The notes below the pieces were generated by a model, which saw nothing but the letters and a program-made list of their open reading frames with translations, did not search any database and had not been told where the DNA came from. Shown here in pieces: positions 35,506 to 46,690 of a stretch of DNA of 64,000 bases. Source of the stretch: Labia minor (taxonomy: Eukaryota > Arthropoda > Insecta > Dermaptera > Spongiphoridae); contig OY720345.1 of the NCBI GenBank assembly GCA_963082975.1, forward strand, positions 33,860,611-33,924,610, in the 5' to 3' direction. A program made the position numbers and the translations under genes. Within the stretch, counting starts at the first letter, position 1. Every line of letters starts with the position of its first letter.

Positions 35506-37904
35506 AAAGAAGTTTTCACTTCAAAAAATTTCCAAAATTATCCAATAATTAATATTTAAAAATAATTACTTCTTTCACGGAAGCAAAAATATTAGATTCA
35601 TAATTAAAATAAAAATTCCAACTTTTAAAAATTTTAAAATTCGAACATATTTAATTAAAACAACAATTTCATTGGTTTATTATCTTATATCGATTTTTTT
35701 TTTGTTTCTTTTTTGTGTTCTGTTCTTTTTGAGATTTTTTCCTCCGATAAACTATAGCCATTAGGCAAAGTAATTAAATTTTCTGCTTAAAATCTTTTAG
35801 CTTAAAAAAAAAGAAAAAAGTCTTTGAAGACGTTGATCGATTGAGACAGAATTTGTTTTAATCTTTAAAAGTTCTTCATCCTTAATTCTTTGTATAATTT
35901 AATAATATTTTCATTGAAAAGAAAATGCTATTTATTAATAGAGATATGTAAAATTCATTCATTGGATAATTATACAACCAACGATATCACAATAAGATTC
36001 TAGTTAATATTTGTAAATGAATAAAAATAAAAAAAAATTAAAAATTTTTGCTTAATAAATGGTAAATGTTTTCATGAATCAGCCCTTTCTTTAGGTGAAT
36101 TGCGGAAAATGTTGACAATTAGTTTAGGGAGGAAGATTTACTTTACTACTAATTACCCAAACGAAACACATACAATCATACCCAATCGTGTTTTATATCA
36201 ATAAAATTATAATAATAATATTATAATTATAATATGAAAAAAGTCAAATTCAAAATGGAGATGTAGCCCAAATTAGAAAAATCAAATTAAATTTACTTGT
36301 ATTGGTAAAACATAAGAAATTTTAAATTAAATGAAAATGAAAATGAATTATAAAAAGAGAAATAAAAGTAATAATACCACTTTTTTAATATTTCATAATA
36401 AAAGAAAAAAAAGATAAAGGAATGTTATGAAGGAAAGAAATCAAAACATAAAACACAATTCTCATATTTTTTACTTTTTTTCATTGATTTAATGTAAATG
36501 ATTGTTGTTATATATTGTTGTAACTCATTTCTAAAGTAGAAAAATTCATTTCCTTTAAAATTTAATTTGTTTTTTTTTGTTTTTGTTTAGAATTTGAAAA
36601 AGATTGAAAATTCAACGTGAAAAATATGTTTGGGAGAATGGTCCATTTTTCGTTTATATATATAAATTCCATTTAATACCAATTCAAATTCACCTCTTAT
36701 CGAGATCCATGTTCTCTACTACAATCCAAATCACAATTCAATCGATTTTTAAAAGTGCTGCCCAATTGGTATCAAATAAGAAGATTTATACACGGATTAG
36801 ACCCTTAATAAAGGGAAAAATCAGTTGAAGGGTTTATTATTATGAAATGGATGATATATGCTTCTATTAACTAAGCTATAACTTTCAATTAAAATAGAAA
36901 TATTATGAAAACATTTTTGTTTTTTAACCCTTAAAAAATTACTTCAATGAAAATTTATTTATATTTTATTTAATAGATTATAAATTTTATATTTGACAGA
37001 GCATTGCTTTTGACAACATATGATCTCAACTTCAAGGGAATGATGAGAATTATACATAGGTTTATTGTTCAACTAAAATATACATTCTAAATAATGACCA
37101 TTTAAATATTTATTGCATTATGAAAAAGACAATTTCTAAATTAACTCAGTAGTTTCTATAGTTAAAGAGTAATTATAGAAAGTGACGATAATTTATATTT
37201 CAATCATTCTTATAAAACATGAAATTAATTATTTTATTTAATTAATTAATTTTATTGATTAATTATTTTTTCCTTAATTGAATATCATAAAAAGAGGAAT
37301 GTTAAACCTGAATGGGATTTCTTCAACGTTTGGTTATTTTTATAAATGGATTATTTGGAGTTTTCTTGGCCTAACTTGGAGGAAATCCTGTTCGTGTATT
37401 TAGGTCTTTAAGAATTTAAAAAATTTCCTATAAAAAATCTTTAATAATTATAATAAGAGAATTGTAGCTTTAGATACCTTCCAGCTAGTAAAACTTAATT
37501 ATTATAAAGTATAATCACTTTTTATTTTTATTTATTCAAGTGAAACGAAAAAGACTCCATCATATCGTACATGTCAGACTCGATTACTTTTCTTATCTTA
37601 TTTTATAAAGTTGATTTTCATTTAAAGAGTAAAAATACTAATTAAAATATGAAAAGAAATATTAGCAATTATTCTCCTAATGATAATATATATTTGTTTT
37701 GTTTATAAATTGTATATATTCATGTATTGTTAATAAAAATATTCATCTCAAGTCTGGATGGAAAGATAACCAAAGGGGAACTAAGAATTTATAAATTAAT
37801 TAATTTTTATTTCATTAAAAGGTTATTGATATTCTATGAATCATGAATCAACAAATTCGATGCTCGTATTAAAAATAAAAAATTAAAGTAGAGATAATGA
37901 TGTG
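35506..37904. other. AT-rich non-coding DNA
   Basis: No supported gene. A 74-residue ORF at 36,604-36,828 has no recognisable features. Confidence 0.45.
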
Positions 37905-37911
37905 AACTTAC

Positions 37912-37967
37912 TGATTCTCCGAAAAGCCCAGGCTCCTTCATTCCATTTCTCTTATCAGCGCGGCCAC
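37912..37967 (-). CDS. Candidate 56-bp internal exon of an unknown gene
   Basis: On the minus strand, TATTGTCCATGTTGCAG (3' splice site) precedes GTGGCCGCGC..., and the segment ends ...GGAGAATCA|GTAAGTTCAC, a full-consensus donor. After two leading bases (upstream phase 1) the single open frame reads GRADKRNGMKEPGLFGES and ends on a codon boundary. The GC-rich block stands out sharply from A/T-rich flanks. The peptide is not recognised. No partner exon is found in the window, so it would be a small exon between very long introns of a minus-strand gene. It could also be a conserved non-coding element with fortuitous splice sites. Confidence 0.4.
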
Positions 37968-38260
37968 CTGCAACATGGACAATAGGATGTATGAGAAATT
38001 GCAACAGTTCAACGGAAGAGAAAGCAATAAATATTTGATTCGTTTATCAAAGATATAGAATTAAAAAAAAATAAAAAAAAAATAGTACAATTCTTGTCAA
38101 AAAAGAAATCATCTAAATAAGAACTTTTGGAATATTCAAAATTACATAATAAATAATAATAAACGATTTACATTTAATCACTACTTAAATAGAGATATAG
38201 AATCAATATAATTTTATCTAATAAAGATTTTTAAATTACACCTTTTATACAATCTCGACA
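37968..38260. other. AT-rich non-coding DNA
   Basis: Nothing recognised beyond the possible branch-point region of the candidate exon. Confidence 0.4.
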
Positions 38261-38826
38261 GAGATAGTATTGAGATCACGAAAATTTTCGAGATTTTGAT
38301 GTTTTTATACGTTTTGAAGGTTCCTGAATCATTTTCACTAAGGTTGAGAAAAATATCTCTGTGTGACTGTGTGTGTGGGGGGGGGGGGGGGGCAAGATTA
38401 CGCAAAAACGGTTTGAGCGAGAATAATGAAATTTGGTACACGGGCATTATTCAAAATTCGTAGTTTTCTCTCAACTTTTGAGAAATGTAGCTCATCCGGA
38501 AGAGGGTCAGTACCTACCACGTATTCATGTTTTTACTCTAAACTGTCCGTAAAAATAGATATATGATTGAAAGTTTTTCACAAAATTAGAAATTAAATAA
38601 AACTGCTATATATAGAATTTCAGCTGAATCGCTGAAAGTACCGGAATTAAGTTTTTAACACGTCTGCAAAAACGCGCCACGTGATATGGTGCCATCAACA
38701 AAGAGCCAAACCCGCGCTGGTTTAATACATATTATTTATTAATTTTAATTTATAATTTAATTTAAATATAATATATGTTATTTAATCCAATTCAAATTGC
38801 AAGATAGTCGAGTGGAGACACTCCAG
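38261..38826 (+). repeat. R1 repeat, copy e (near full length)
   Basis: Begins GAGATAGTATTGAGATCACG and ends GCAAGATAGTCGAGTGGAGA then CACTCCAG. It therefore shows the 5' inverted motif, all internal blocks and the 3' hairpin (GAGTG-GAGA-CACTC). A (TG)n/poly(G) run marks the internal microsatellite site. About 566 bp. No coding capacity. Confidence 0.8.
38377..38392. repeat. Poly(G) run inside R1
   Basis: Sixteen consecutive G following (TG)n. Likely slippage-prone. Confidence 0.9.
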
Positions 38827-39861
38827 AAAGACATTTTCCTAAATTTTAACTTATTTTATATAATTAGTACAAATGTGTGGTTTATATTATTACAATAAAA
38901 TAATAATAAACAAAAAAGTGAATTGTAAGGACCAGAGTCCTATTTTTATATTATTAAGTAATATTTATAATATAATTTTTAATTAATTATATCTGTTTCT
39001 TTGCTCTGTTATTTTATCTATTCGGAATACAAGTTATATTTTATTAAATTAAATTTATCTCCGTCTCTCTCTCTCTTTTTCTTAATTAATATTGGAATTT
39101 TATTTGATTTGATAACTTAATAGGAATAAATTCATGATTAAATGGTTTGAATAACAATGATAATAGCGATGAATAATAAGAAATTAATTCAACGATGAGA
39201 TTAATTCAATTAAGAAATTCATCAATAAAGATTCAATAAAACCTAAAAAGCCTCTTAAAGAAATTAGAAGAGTAAAGTTTAGTAAAGAAAGGTTTATAAC
39301 AAAATATATTTTCATAATATTATCTTGAAATATTTCAAATTGTGAGTGCAATTATGCTTTTCAAAATTAAAACTTAATATTTCAAATCTTTCTGAAATTC
39401 TGTAAATCGAAGAACGAATAATATATTTCTTTCATGAGATAATAAAATTATATTTAGCTTTATAAAATAATAATAATTTATTTTTTATAAACTCACTTAA
39501 AGGGCGGAATTACAGACCTTGGTGGTAAGCCAAGGGAACTTCCACATTCTGATTCCCAACACTAATAGTTTTAAAACCATTTACCTTTGAGAGAGAGAGA
39601 GATAGAATGTAATGAACAGGAAGTACATGGAATATTTCCTCTTTTTACAACACACAATTATTCTTTTAAAAAATTAGTCTTAGACACGTTTTATATAGCA
39701 ACTATATATTAATTATTTATAAAAAAAATTAAAATGATAAATATATAATAAAGTTATGAATTATACTAGCTTATACAAATCTGAATGAAAAACTAAGAAT
39801 AAAATTTTAGAAAACAGATACGATATTTTTAGATTAAAAAACAAAATAATATTCCTATATA
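38827..39861. other. AT-rich non-coding DNA
   Basis: No supported gene. A complex patch at 39,500-39,580 (GGCGGAATTACAGACCTTGG) has splice-like motifs, but no frame could be supported. Confidence 0.4.
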
Positions 39862-40366
39862 CAAAGGGAGGTCAATAAGTCTGTGACTTTTTGAATTTCC
39901 TGTCTCTTAAATAAGATGACATTACTGTTCCTGTCAACAGAAAACTATCAATTGACTCCTGTCGAAATTTGAACCAGCTTCTTTTAGTCTTTTAGTTTTT
40001 GTTTGAAATAGCAGAGTACCTCGTGATTTGGGCAGAAAATGGAAAAAAGTGAATTTCCATGAAAATCTATGAGTCTCTGGGATACAAATTGCTCTCTCAT
40101 CTGTCTTATTCTCCGGATTTAGCCCCGAGTGACTATTTCTTGTTTCAAACCTGAAGAAATAGCTCGGCGGAAAGAGATTCGAGTTCAACGATAAAAACAT
40201 CTCACTAACAAATAATTATTTTGATGTCCTCGACAAATCTTATTTTTTGAAAGGGATAAAAAAATTAGAGGAACGTTGGACGAAGTGTATTGAGCTCAAA
40301 AATAAAATAATTTTTATCCAAAAAACTGTTTCATTCACCAAGTCACAGACTTATTGATCTGCCCTC
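39862..40366 (+). mobile_element. Mariner deletion derivative, copy 1
   Basis: Flanked by TA. Ends are CAAAGGGAGGTCAATAAGTC and, complemented, CGAGGGCAGATCAATAAGTC then TGTGAC, about 28-bp mariner-type TIRs. At 505 bp it has lost more than half of a typical 1.3-kb mariner. The plus strand retains HLSYSPDLAPSDYFLFQT, the catalytic block holding the D of the DD34D triad, with stops and shifts after it. A further block, KGIKKLEERWTKCIELK, shows an error-free family motif only when frames are switched. Confidence 0.85.
40080..40300 (+). pseudogene. Mariner transposase C-terminal relic
   Basis: YSPDLAPSDYFLF is the hallmark mariner motif and is followed about 40 codons later by ERW.KCIELKGDY-like residues at the C-terminus. 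A premature stop follows SDYFLFQT. The N-terminal DNA-binding part and the first catalytic D are deleted. Confidence 0.85.
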
Positions 40367-40440
40367 GTATGTTTGTTATTTTATGTTTTAAAGCAGTAAA
40401 ATTTCTAAAACGAAATTTTAATGAAAATAAATATAATATT

Positions 40441-41635
40441 TTTTTTACCGACCGACGATAGTAAGGGAGGTATTGTTTTCACACCACACATGTGGAGATT
40501 TTTACATATCTCCACGAATCATGCATTTTCTTAACAGAAAAAAGTATTTTTAGCATGATGTCTGTCCGTCCGTCCGTCCGTCCGTCCGTATAGATGTGTA
40601 CAGCCTGAACGGCTCAACCGATTTCGATGAAATTTGGTATATTTACTTAATGCATCAGTGGGATGAATTGATCAACTTTTGGTGCAAATCCGAAAACCGG
40701 AAGTGGTCCGTCCGTCCGTCTGTCCGTATAGATGTGTACAGCCTGAACGGCTCAACCGATTTTGATGAAATTTGGTATATTTACTTAATGCCTCAGTGGG
40801 AGGAATTGATCAACTTTTGGTGCAAATCCGGAAACCGGAAGTGGTCCGTCCGTCCGTCCGTCCGTCCGTATAGATGTGTACAGCCTGAACGGCTCAACCG
40901 ATTTTGATGAAATTTGGTATATTTACTTAATGCATCAGTGGGATGAATTGATCAACTTTTGGTGCAAATCCCGAAACCGGAAGTGGTAGTATTAGCGATC
41001 GACGATAGGAAGGGAAGGGTTATTTTCACACCAAATTTCACATGAGGAGATTTTTTTATATATCACCACGAATCATGCATTTTCTTAACAGACAAAAGTA
41101 TTTTTAGCATGATGTCTGTCCGTGCGTCGGTCCGTCCTTCCGTCTGTCCGTATAAATGTGTACAGCCTGAACGGCTCAACCGATTTTGATCAAATTTGGT
41201 ATCTTTACTTAATGCATCAGTGGGATGAATTGATCAACTTTTGGTACAAATCCGGAAACCGGAAGTGGTAGTATTAGCGATCGACGATAAGAAGGGAAGG
41301 GTTATTTTCGCACCAAATTTCACATAAGGAGATTTTTTTACATATCACCACGAATGTATTGGTTTTATCCTCGGGAAAAATCATCTTCATTATGTTTTTC
41401 TTAATTTAAAATTATATGACGTCACCCAGCCCTTCATGACGTCACAGCCTCGGGTAACGCCGGCTACCTCAGCTATATATTATAAATAAAATAAAATTAA
41501 AAATATTTATGTTTTATCCATATCTGTTTTTTATTACATTAATAGATATATTAAAATTATTTGAAATTGTTTCTGTAGCTGGAAATTAATTTACTTCAAA
41601 CCGTCGGTCGGTTCGGACCTGGCCACAGGTCAACT
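40441..41635 (+). repeat. B repeat, copy 1 (expanded, both ends)
   Basis: The 5' end is TTTTTTACCGACCGACGATA. The 3' end has CGTCGGTCGGT followed by TCGGACCTGGCCACAGGTCA, where GACCTG/CAGGTC forms a 6-bp hairpin. The copy is about 1.2 kb because of a roughly 553-bp internal duplication plus a local triplication (see tandem entry). Two perfect TGACGTCA palindromes lie at 41,417-41,424 and 41,437-41,444. No real gene: the 103-residue ORF at 40,596-40,907 is a translation of the tandem repeat. Confidence 0.85.
40563..40990. repeat. Three tandem units of about 140 bp inside B
   Basis: The landmark TAGATGTGTACAGCCTGAAC starts at 40,591, 40,729 and 40,871, spacing 138 and 142 bp. A fourth, TAAATGTGTACAGCC, lies at 41,153. 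Each unit runs from the (TCCG)n run to AACCGGAAGTGG. Differences in (TCCG)n length and point changes show it is not an assembly duplicate of one molecule. Confidence 0.9.
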
Positions 41636-42835
41636 TATTTAACTTACAGACAGATTTAACAATTTAATTATCTTATCTAACTAATTAAAAATTATAATAA
41701 AATAATGAATTATCTATGATTGGAACATTTGATTTATGTAAATTGTTCTATTCAATTTCTTACATACAATATGTAATTATAAATATTATAATTAGTCACC
41801 TTCTTGTTTCATAGTAAACAACTCAACAAAATTTTTTGTTGTTATTATGGCAAATGAGCGAATATCTAAATATAATTGTAAAATAAATTTTATTTACTAA
41901 TTTATTTTTTGTCACTAATAATATATAAAAAAACAACAACAAATAGCTAAATACAAATAAGACATTAATTAATTATGTTAACAGTTTAATTTAATTTAAT
42001 TTTTTATTTTTAGGGATATAGTCGGAGGTCAAATGAAATGTGAACAATTAAATTCATATATATACAAATATTCTATTATTATAATTAAATTTTAATTGAA
42101 CAATTGTGCATTGAAGTGCATTAACCGGTCAATCATGATGACGATCGACATTATAATTATCATTATCGTTTTATATAATAATGGGAATATTGGAAAAAAG
42201 CTAAATTTCAAGTGCAATGGAATGTATTTAATTATTATAAAAATTAAAAATATTTCATATTTGATATACTAATATTAAACATTAAATTATTATTAGATAA
42301 ATTAGGGATGATAGATAAAATGTTAAAAAGGAGTCATTAATAAAACAGTTTCCCCTCTCTCTAAATTTATTATTATTATTATTAATATTATTAACATTAT
42401 TACCTTTATTATTTGTTAAATGCAAATAGGCCAAGATTAAATTTCATATTATTTCATTCCTCCTGTCCTTTCTGTCTGTTATAATTTTATTTAGTTGAAC
42501 ATTAAATATCAAATTATACCGAATTAATTAACTACGCTCTCATATTATTAACGATATACATAAATTTATAACTGATTGAATATAAAGTAGATATATTTAA
42601 TATAATGAATTTAATAAAAATAATTTATATTTTTATATCTGTTTAAAGTATTTTCATAAAAAAAATTATTTTAAAAATTTACATAATTTGCCTATTCAAA
42701 AATAAAATAGTTAAAAAAAAATATATTTTTATTTATGAACTTAATAAGATTTATATTTTTAAACAAATTCTTTCGTATTCAAATTCATAAAATAAAATTT
42801 CAATTCTAACAAGAGGGGTCGGGGAAGTCCCTAAA
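41636..42835. other. AT-rich non-coding DNA
   Basis: No supported feature. Confidence 0.5.
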
Positions 42836-43121
42836 GCCCAATTTACACGGGCTTACTACTACTTGTCATTAGTTCAGGGGTGGGCAAATACTTTTAAGCG
42901 CGGGCTTTTTGAACGCCCGACGACCCGTTAAAAAAGTTGACTCTTATTTTGATTTTTTGTTCAATATGTCTCTAAAAAAAAAGATAAATTTTTTTATTAG
43001 TGTTTTCGAAATATGGTCCTCCGGCCCGGAAGACATTTAGAAAATTTCATTTTGGCCCGCGCTTAAAAGTATTTGCCCACCCCTGAACTAATGACAAGTA
43101 CTACGCCCGTGTAAATTGGGC
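42836..43121. mobile_element. Long-TIR MITE containing hAT-like ends
   Basis: A 286-bp palindromic element. Outer ends GCCCAATTTACACGGGC and GCCCGTGTAAATTGGGC are exact complements, and the inverted repeat continues inward for about 70 bp through ACTTGTCATTAGTT. Inside it, CAGGGGTGGGCAAATACTTT at 42,875 and its complement ending at 43,085 have the exact form of hAT ends. Either the hAT-like motif is part of the outer element's TIR, or the outer arms were copied around it. Non-coding. Confidence 0.75.
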
Positions 43122-43127
43122 TTAAGG

Positions 43128-43360
43128 CAGTGATTCTCAACCACTGTGCCGCGGTCTTTAGTGTGCCGCGAGATTATGAGGCTCTTAAACATTTCCTACT
43201 TTTCTTCTAAATTTTCCCAATATGGTTCTTAAAAAAGGTAAACCGTTTTTGGGACCACTTTTTTCAATATGGTAAACTTTTACACTTATCTTTTTCTTTG
43301 TGTGCCGTTGTTAAACCGTTAAAAGTGTACCGCGGTAAAAAAAAAGGTTGAGAATCACTG
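43128..43360. mobile_element. hAT MITE
   Basis: A 233-bp element: CAGTGATTCTCAACCACTGT on the left and, complemented, CAGTGATTCTCAACC with GTACCGCGG-type subterminal sequence on the right. The CAGTG.TTCTCAACC end is characteristic of hAT non-autonomous elements. Flanks GCTTAAGG and CCCTAAGG match at 6 of 8 positions, a decayed 8-bp duplication. It inserted immediately beside the preceding MITE. Confidence 0.85.
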
Positions 43361-43984
43361 CCCTAAGGGCTTGGGCTAATGACTTTAAAATCTTATTCCT
43401 TAGTACAATAATAAATTTTATTTTATGTTATTATATAACAATTAAATTTTTGTAAAATGAAAAAATGGAATGTTAAAAAAAATAATGAGAAATAATAATA
43501 TATTTATTCAATTCAATTATAAACATAATTCTTCTTCTCATTATTATTATTAATGTTTCGGATGTGGAGAATTTCTATTTATCAATACATTAACAAGAAA
43601 TAGAAAATAAATTATAAGGGTTAAGGAAAAAACGAAAATGTAATAATTTCTATTTCATTAGTGGAAATCTACACACTGAAGGAGAACAAAAAGAATATAT
43701 TCTATCTTAATACCTTAAAAATCCTTAATAATTATTGATTAAAGTTAAATGATTTAATATGATTATGATTATATAATGTTTATGAAAATTATTAATTAAA
43801 TGAAATTTTATTTTCAGCCAATTAGTTTGTATTAATATTAGTTATGTGAATATTATTAATAATTCATCATTTCTTCTATTAAAATAGAATATTACTTTTA
43901 CCATATAAAATGAAAAACCAATAAATAGATAATCTATAATATAATATTAATTTAGATCATTGGCGGTTCAATAATCTTTTTTTT
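43361..43984. other. AT-rich non-coding DNA
   Basis: No supported feature. Confidence 0.5.
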
Positions 43985-44102
43985 CTATCTTGTTAATAGT
44001 ATTGCGATCGACGAAAATTTTCGATGTCGAGATTTTGATGTTTTTATACGTTTTGAAGGTCCCTGGTTCATTTTCACTAAGATTGAGAAAAATGTCATTG
44101 AG

Positions 44103-44138
<36 letters not shown>

Positions 44139-44595
44139 GGTGTGTGTAGACAAGATTACACAAAAACGGTTTGGAGCTAGAATAATGAAATTTGATACAC
44201 GGGTATTATTCAAAACTGGTAGTTTTCCATCAACTTTTGAGAAAGGTAGCTCATCCGGAAGAGGGTCGTTACTTACAACGTTTTCATTTTTTTTCCTCTA
44301 AACTGACTATAAAAATAAAGATATATGTTTGATAGTTTTTTCACATGATTAACAATTTTATAAAACTGCTATATATATAATTTCAGCTTGATTGAATCCC
44401 TGAACGTACCGGAATTAATTTTTTAACAATTCTGCGAATAACGCGCCAGCTCGTGCCGTGGTGCCATCAACGCGCTGGTTTAATATATATTTATTAATTT
44501 TAATTTATAATTTATAATTAATTAAATTTAATTTAAATATAATATGTGTTAAATTCAATTAAAATTCGCGAGATAGTTGAGTGGAAACACTCCAG
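43985..44595 (+). repeat. R1 repeat, copy f (full length)
   Basis: Runs from CTATCTTGTTAATAGTATTG to GCGAGATAGTTGAGTGGAAA then CACTCCAG. All internal R1 blocks are present, and a (TA)n(TG)n microsatellite at 44,102-44,147 replaces the poly(G)/(GA)n/(CA)n of other copies. ORFs on both strands across it are shadows. Confidence 0.8.
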
Positions 44596-46051
44596 ATTTT
44601 TTGATATATCTTGGTTGGAATTTAAGTTAAATAAAAAACATTGGTAAATATATATATAAGATGAAATTTTCTTTAGAGTGGCGACCCCTCTCCATCTTTC
44701 TAATATTAAATGAGTTTTTTTTTTTCCAAAAGATGGTGAACCTGAAGAAGGTTAATTCGATTAGTAAGAATAATATAAAGTTAACTTGGAGAAGTTAAAG
44801 TCATGCATCTCAAAAGAAAAAAAAGAAAAAGAAAAAATAATAATAATTTCTATCTTAACTAGAAATGATGTCAATATTGTCCTTCTTTACCCTAAATAAA
44901 TTTGAAGTTCACTTTGAATTAAGGTAAATATAGCAAAAATAAACTAATTTCCTCGTAACCAACCAGAGAATTTACGATTGTTATTAAATGAAGCACATTT
45001 GGGACTTTGATTGAAACTTAATTTTATTTGTGCAATCATTTAGGAAGCTATTCCTTGTTGGCTGTTAAATACAAGAATTTATCAGACCCAAATTGATTTG
45101 CCTGCATCTTATTGGGGAGTCATGCGAGATTAACATTTGGAAACTTTGAATTCCATTGACCTGGAATATATCTAAAGAGAGAAGTTACAAACAGATTGAA
45201 AAATATCACTTTATTTAATTCATTTAACAATTCAAATAATATTATGTATTTTAAAGAAGGAATATTAATTAAATTACTATAACTATGTCTATTAATAAAA
45301 TATTATTTATAAAATATATTTCTCAGCATATATATCCGAACCATTTATTATTCGGCTCACATCAATTGATTCGAATCCAATAGCTATCAATAGAATTTGC
45401 TTACTCAGGGATTTCCTAACAATCCTATTATCGATAATCACGTTTAGTTATTCCATTTTATTTTTTTCCCTCTTTTTTTGTTAGAATTTTATAAATGATT
45501 TTTTCACAATTAATCAGAAAATTATATTTATTTAGAATTAAAATTAATTTTAAAAATGGGGTTTAATAATTAATTCTTTCTTTTATGTCCTCTCTGAACT
45601 GTTTTTTTTTTGTCATATAATGAGAATTGTGATGATTGTAATTAGTTAAAGTAATTTATCGTTTGTCCTACTTTTTTTTTGTTGCTGATACAAATACAAC
45701 TGGAAATGAAATTTATCGTATAATAGTAACAAGTTCTAGAAAAAGGTTAATTTCCTATATTGTTTCGCATTGCTTAATTAAATTAAAATTTATCCATTAC
45801 AAATACAATTTTATAAAAAAAATTAATTTAATTTTAATTTTATTCTATTAATTAATCCTCTTTAATTTAACAATTTTAATTTTAATGTGTTGTGAAAATA
45901 ATAAATCAGGAAATATCCATATACCAACTCATTATATTTATTCATACAAAAAATATTTTCCAATAATAATCATTCACTTTTAAAAACAATTAAAAATAAT
46001 TCACCAAATTTTAATTTTGGATTTCGAAACCAAAAAAACAAAAAAAAACAG
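44596..46051. other. AT-rich non-coding DNA
   Basis: No supported gene. 44,900-45,190 is moderately complex but has frequent stops. Confidence 0.45.
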
Positions 46052-46282
46052 GGTAATTATTCAACTAAACGCCCTTTCGTGGATTTGGATAAAACTTTAC
46101 CAGTGGGTTCCTTTTACAATTCCAAATAAATTTTTCTTATGAAATTTGTTCGGGCCCCTTCTAGTTTACGAGATAAAAATTATTAAAATCCGCATAAACC
46201 CATTGATATTCTATTTAGCTACCATGTTTTATCCACTGATAAAGTGTTATCCAAATCCACGAAAAGACGTTTATTAGAATTA
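46052..46282. mobile_element. Long-TIR MITE, copy C (internally deleted)
   Basis: The left arm GGTAATTATTCAACTAAACG ... TAGTTTACGAGATAAAAA is intact. The right arm survives only as ATCCAAATCCACGAAAAGAC and a degraded tip. About 130 bp of the centre and right arm are missing compared with copy A. Confidence 0.75.
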
Positions 46283-46359
46283 AAAATAGTTAGGTTCTTA
46301 TTTGGATTATATATATTGACCTGATTTTTTTTTCATTGAAAATTATATAATAGTTGAAG

Positions 46360-46690
46360 AGTTAATAGAGGATCGCGTGTGGAGATGAAACGGGAGAGGC
46401 CAAGAGAAAAGTTTCCGTTCGGCGCCAACCACAGAAAGAGAGACGGCTACCAAATGGAATAATTATATAGAGCGCAAAGAAGTATATGTTAATAGAGGTG
46501 ACTCTCTAGAAATTCTTACGGCATAGTAAATTTCCTGTGGGTGTGGTCCAGTGAATTGGAGGGAGGGCAAAGGTGAATGAATGAGTCACGAGTGTCGCGT
46601 GACAACAATAACCAGCTGCTACCCACAAAACCCACAATACCCGGAAATGACCGTCATAATTTGGGGCAGACAAATCCAACGGTAAACAAA
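46360..46690. promoter_or_regulatory. Single-copy island with clustered transcription-factor-like motifs
   Basis: About 330 bp of balanced composition. ATGAGTCACG is an AP-1 consensus (46,582 region), CAGCTGC an E-box, AACCACAG a Runt-type site and GGGTGTGG a KLF-type box. The coding potential is poor. The motif matches are short and can occur by chance, but their density in a GC-richer unique block is notable. Confidence 0.35.

Noticed and set aside
39490-39580. Possible exon with GTAAGC or GTGAGT donor-like sites
   Set aside because: Neither strand gives an acceptor at a sensible distance with an open frame between.
39934-40200. 88-residue minus ORF
   Set aside because: It is the antisense of the mariner transposase relic containing YSPDLAPSDYFLF.
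40596-40907. 103-residue plus ORF with repeated protein units (NGSTDFDEIWYIYL)
   Set aside because: The protein repeat simply reflects the 138-142-bp tandem DNA units in the B element, and the same DNA is non-coding in the other copies.
40563-40990. CRISPR-like or satellite-like regular repeats
   Set aside because: The units are contiguous, about 140 bp, with no spacer-repeat pattern, in a eukaryotic transposon context.
43968-44301. ORFs of 81 and 103 residues on opposite strands
   Set aside because: Both are translations of R1 plus its microsatellite. The same sequence is closed in other R1 copies.
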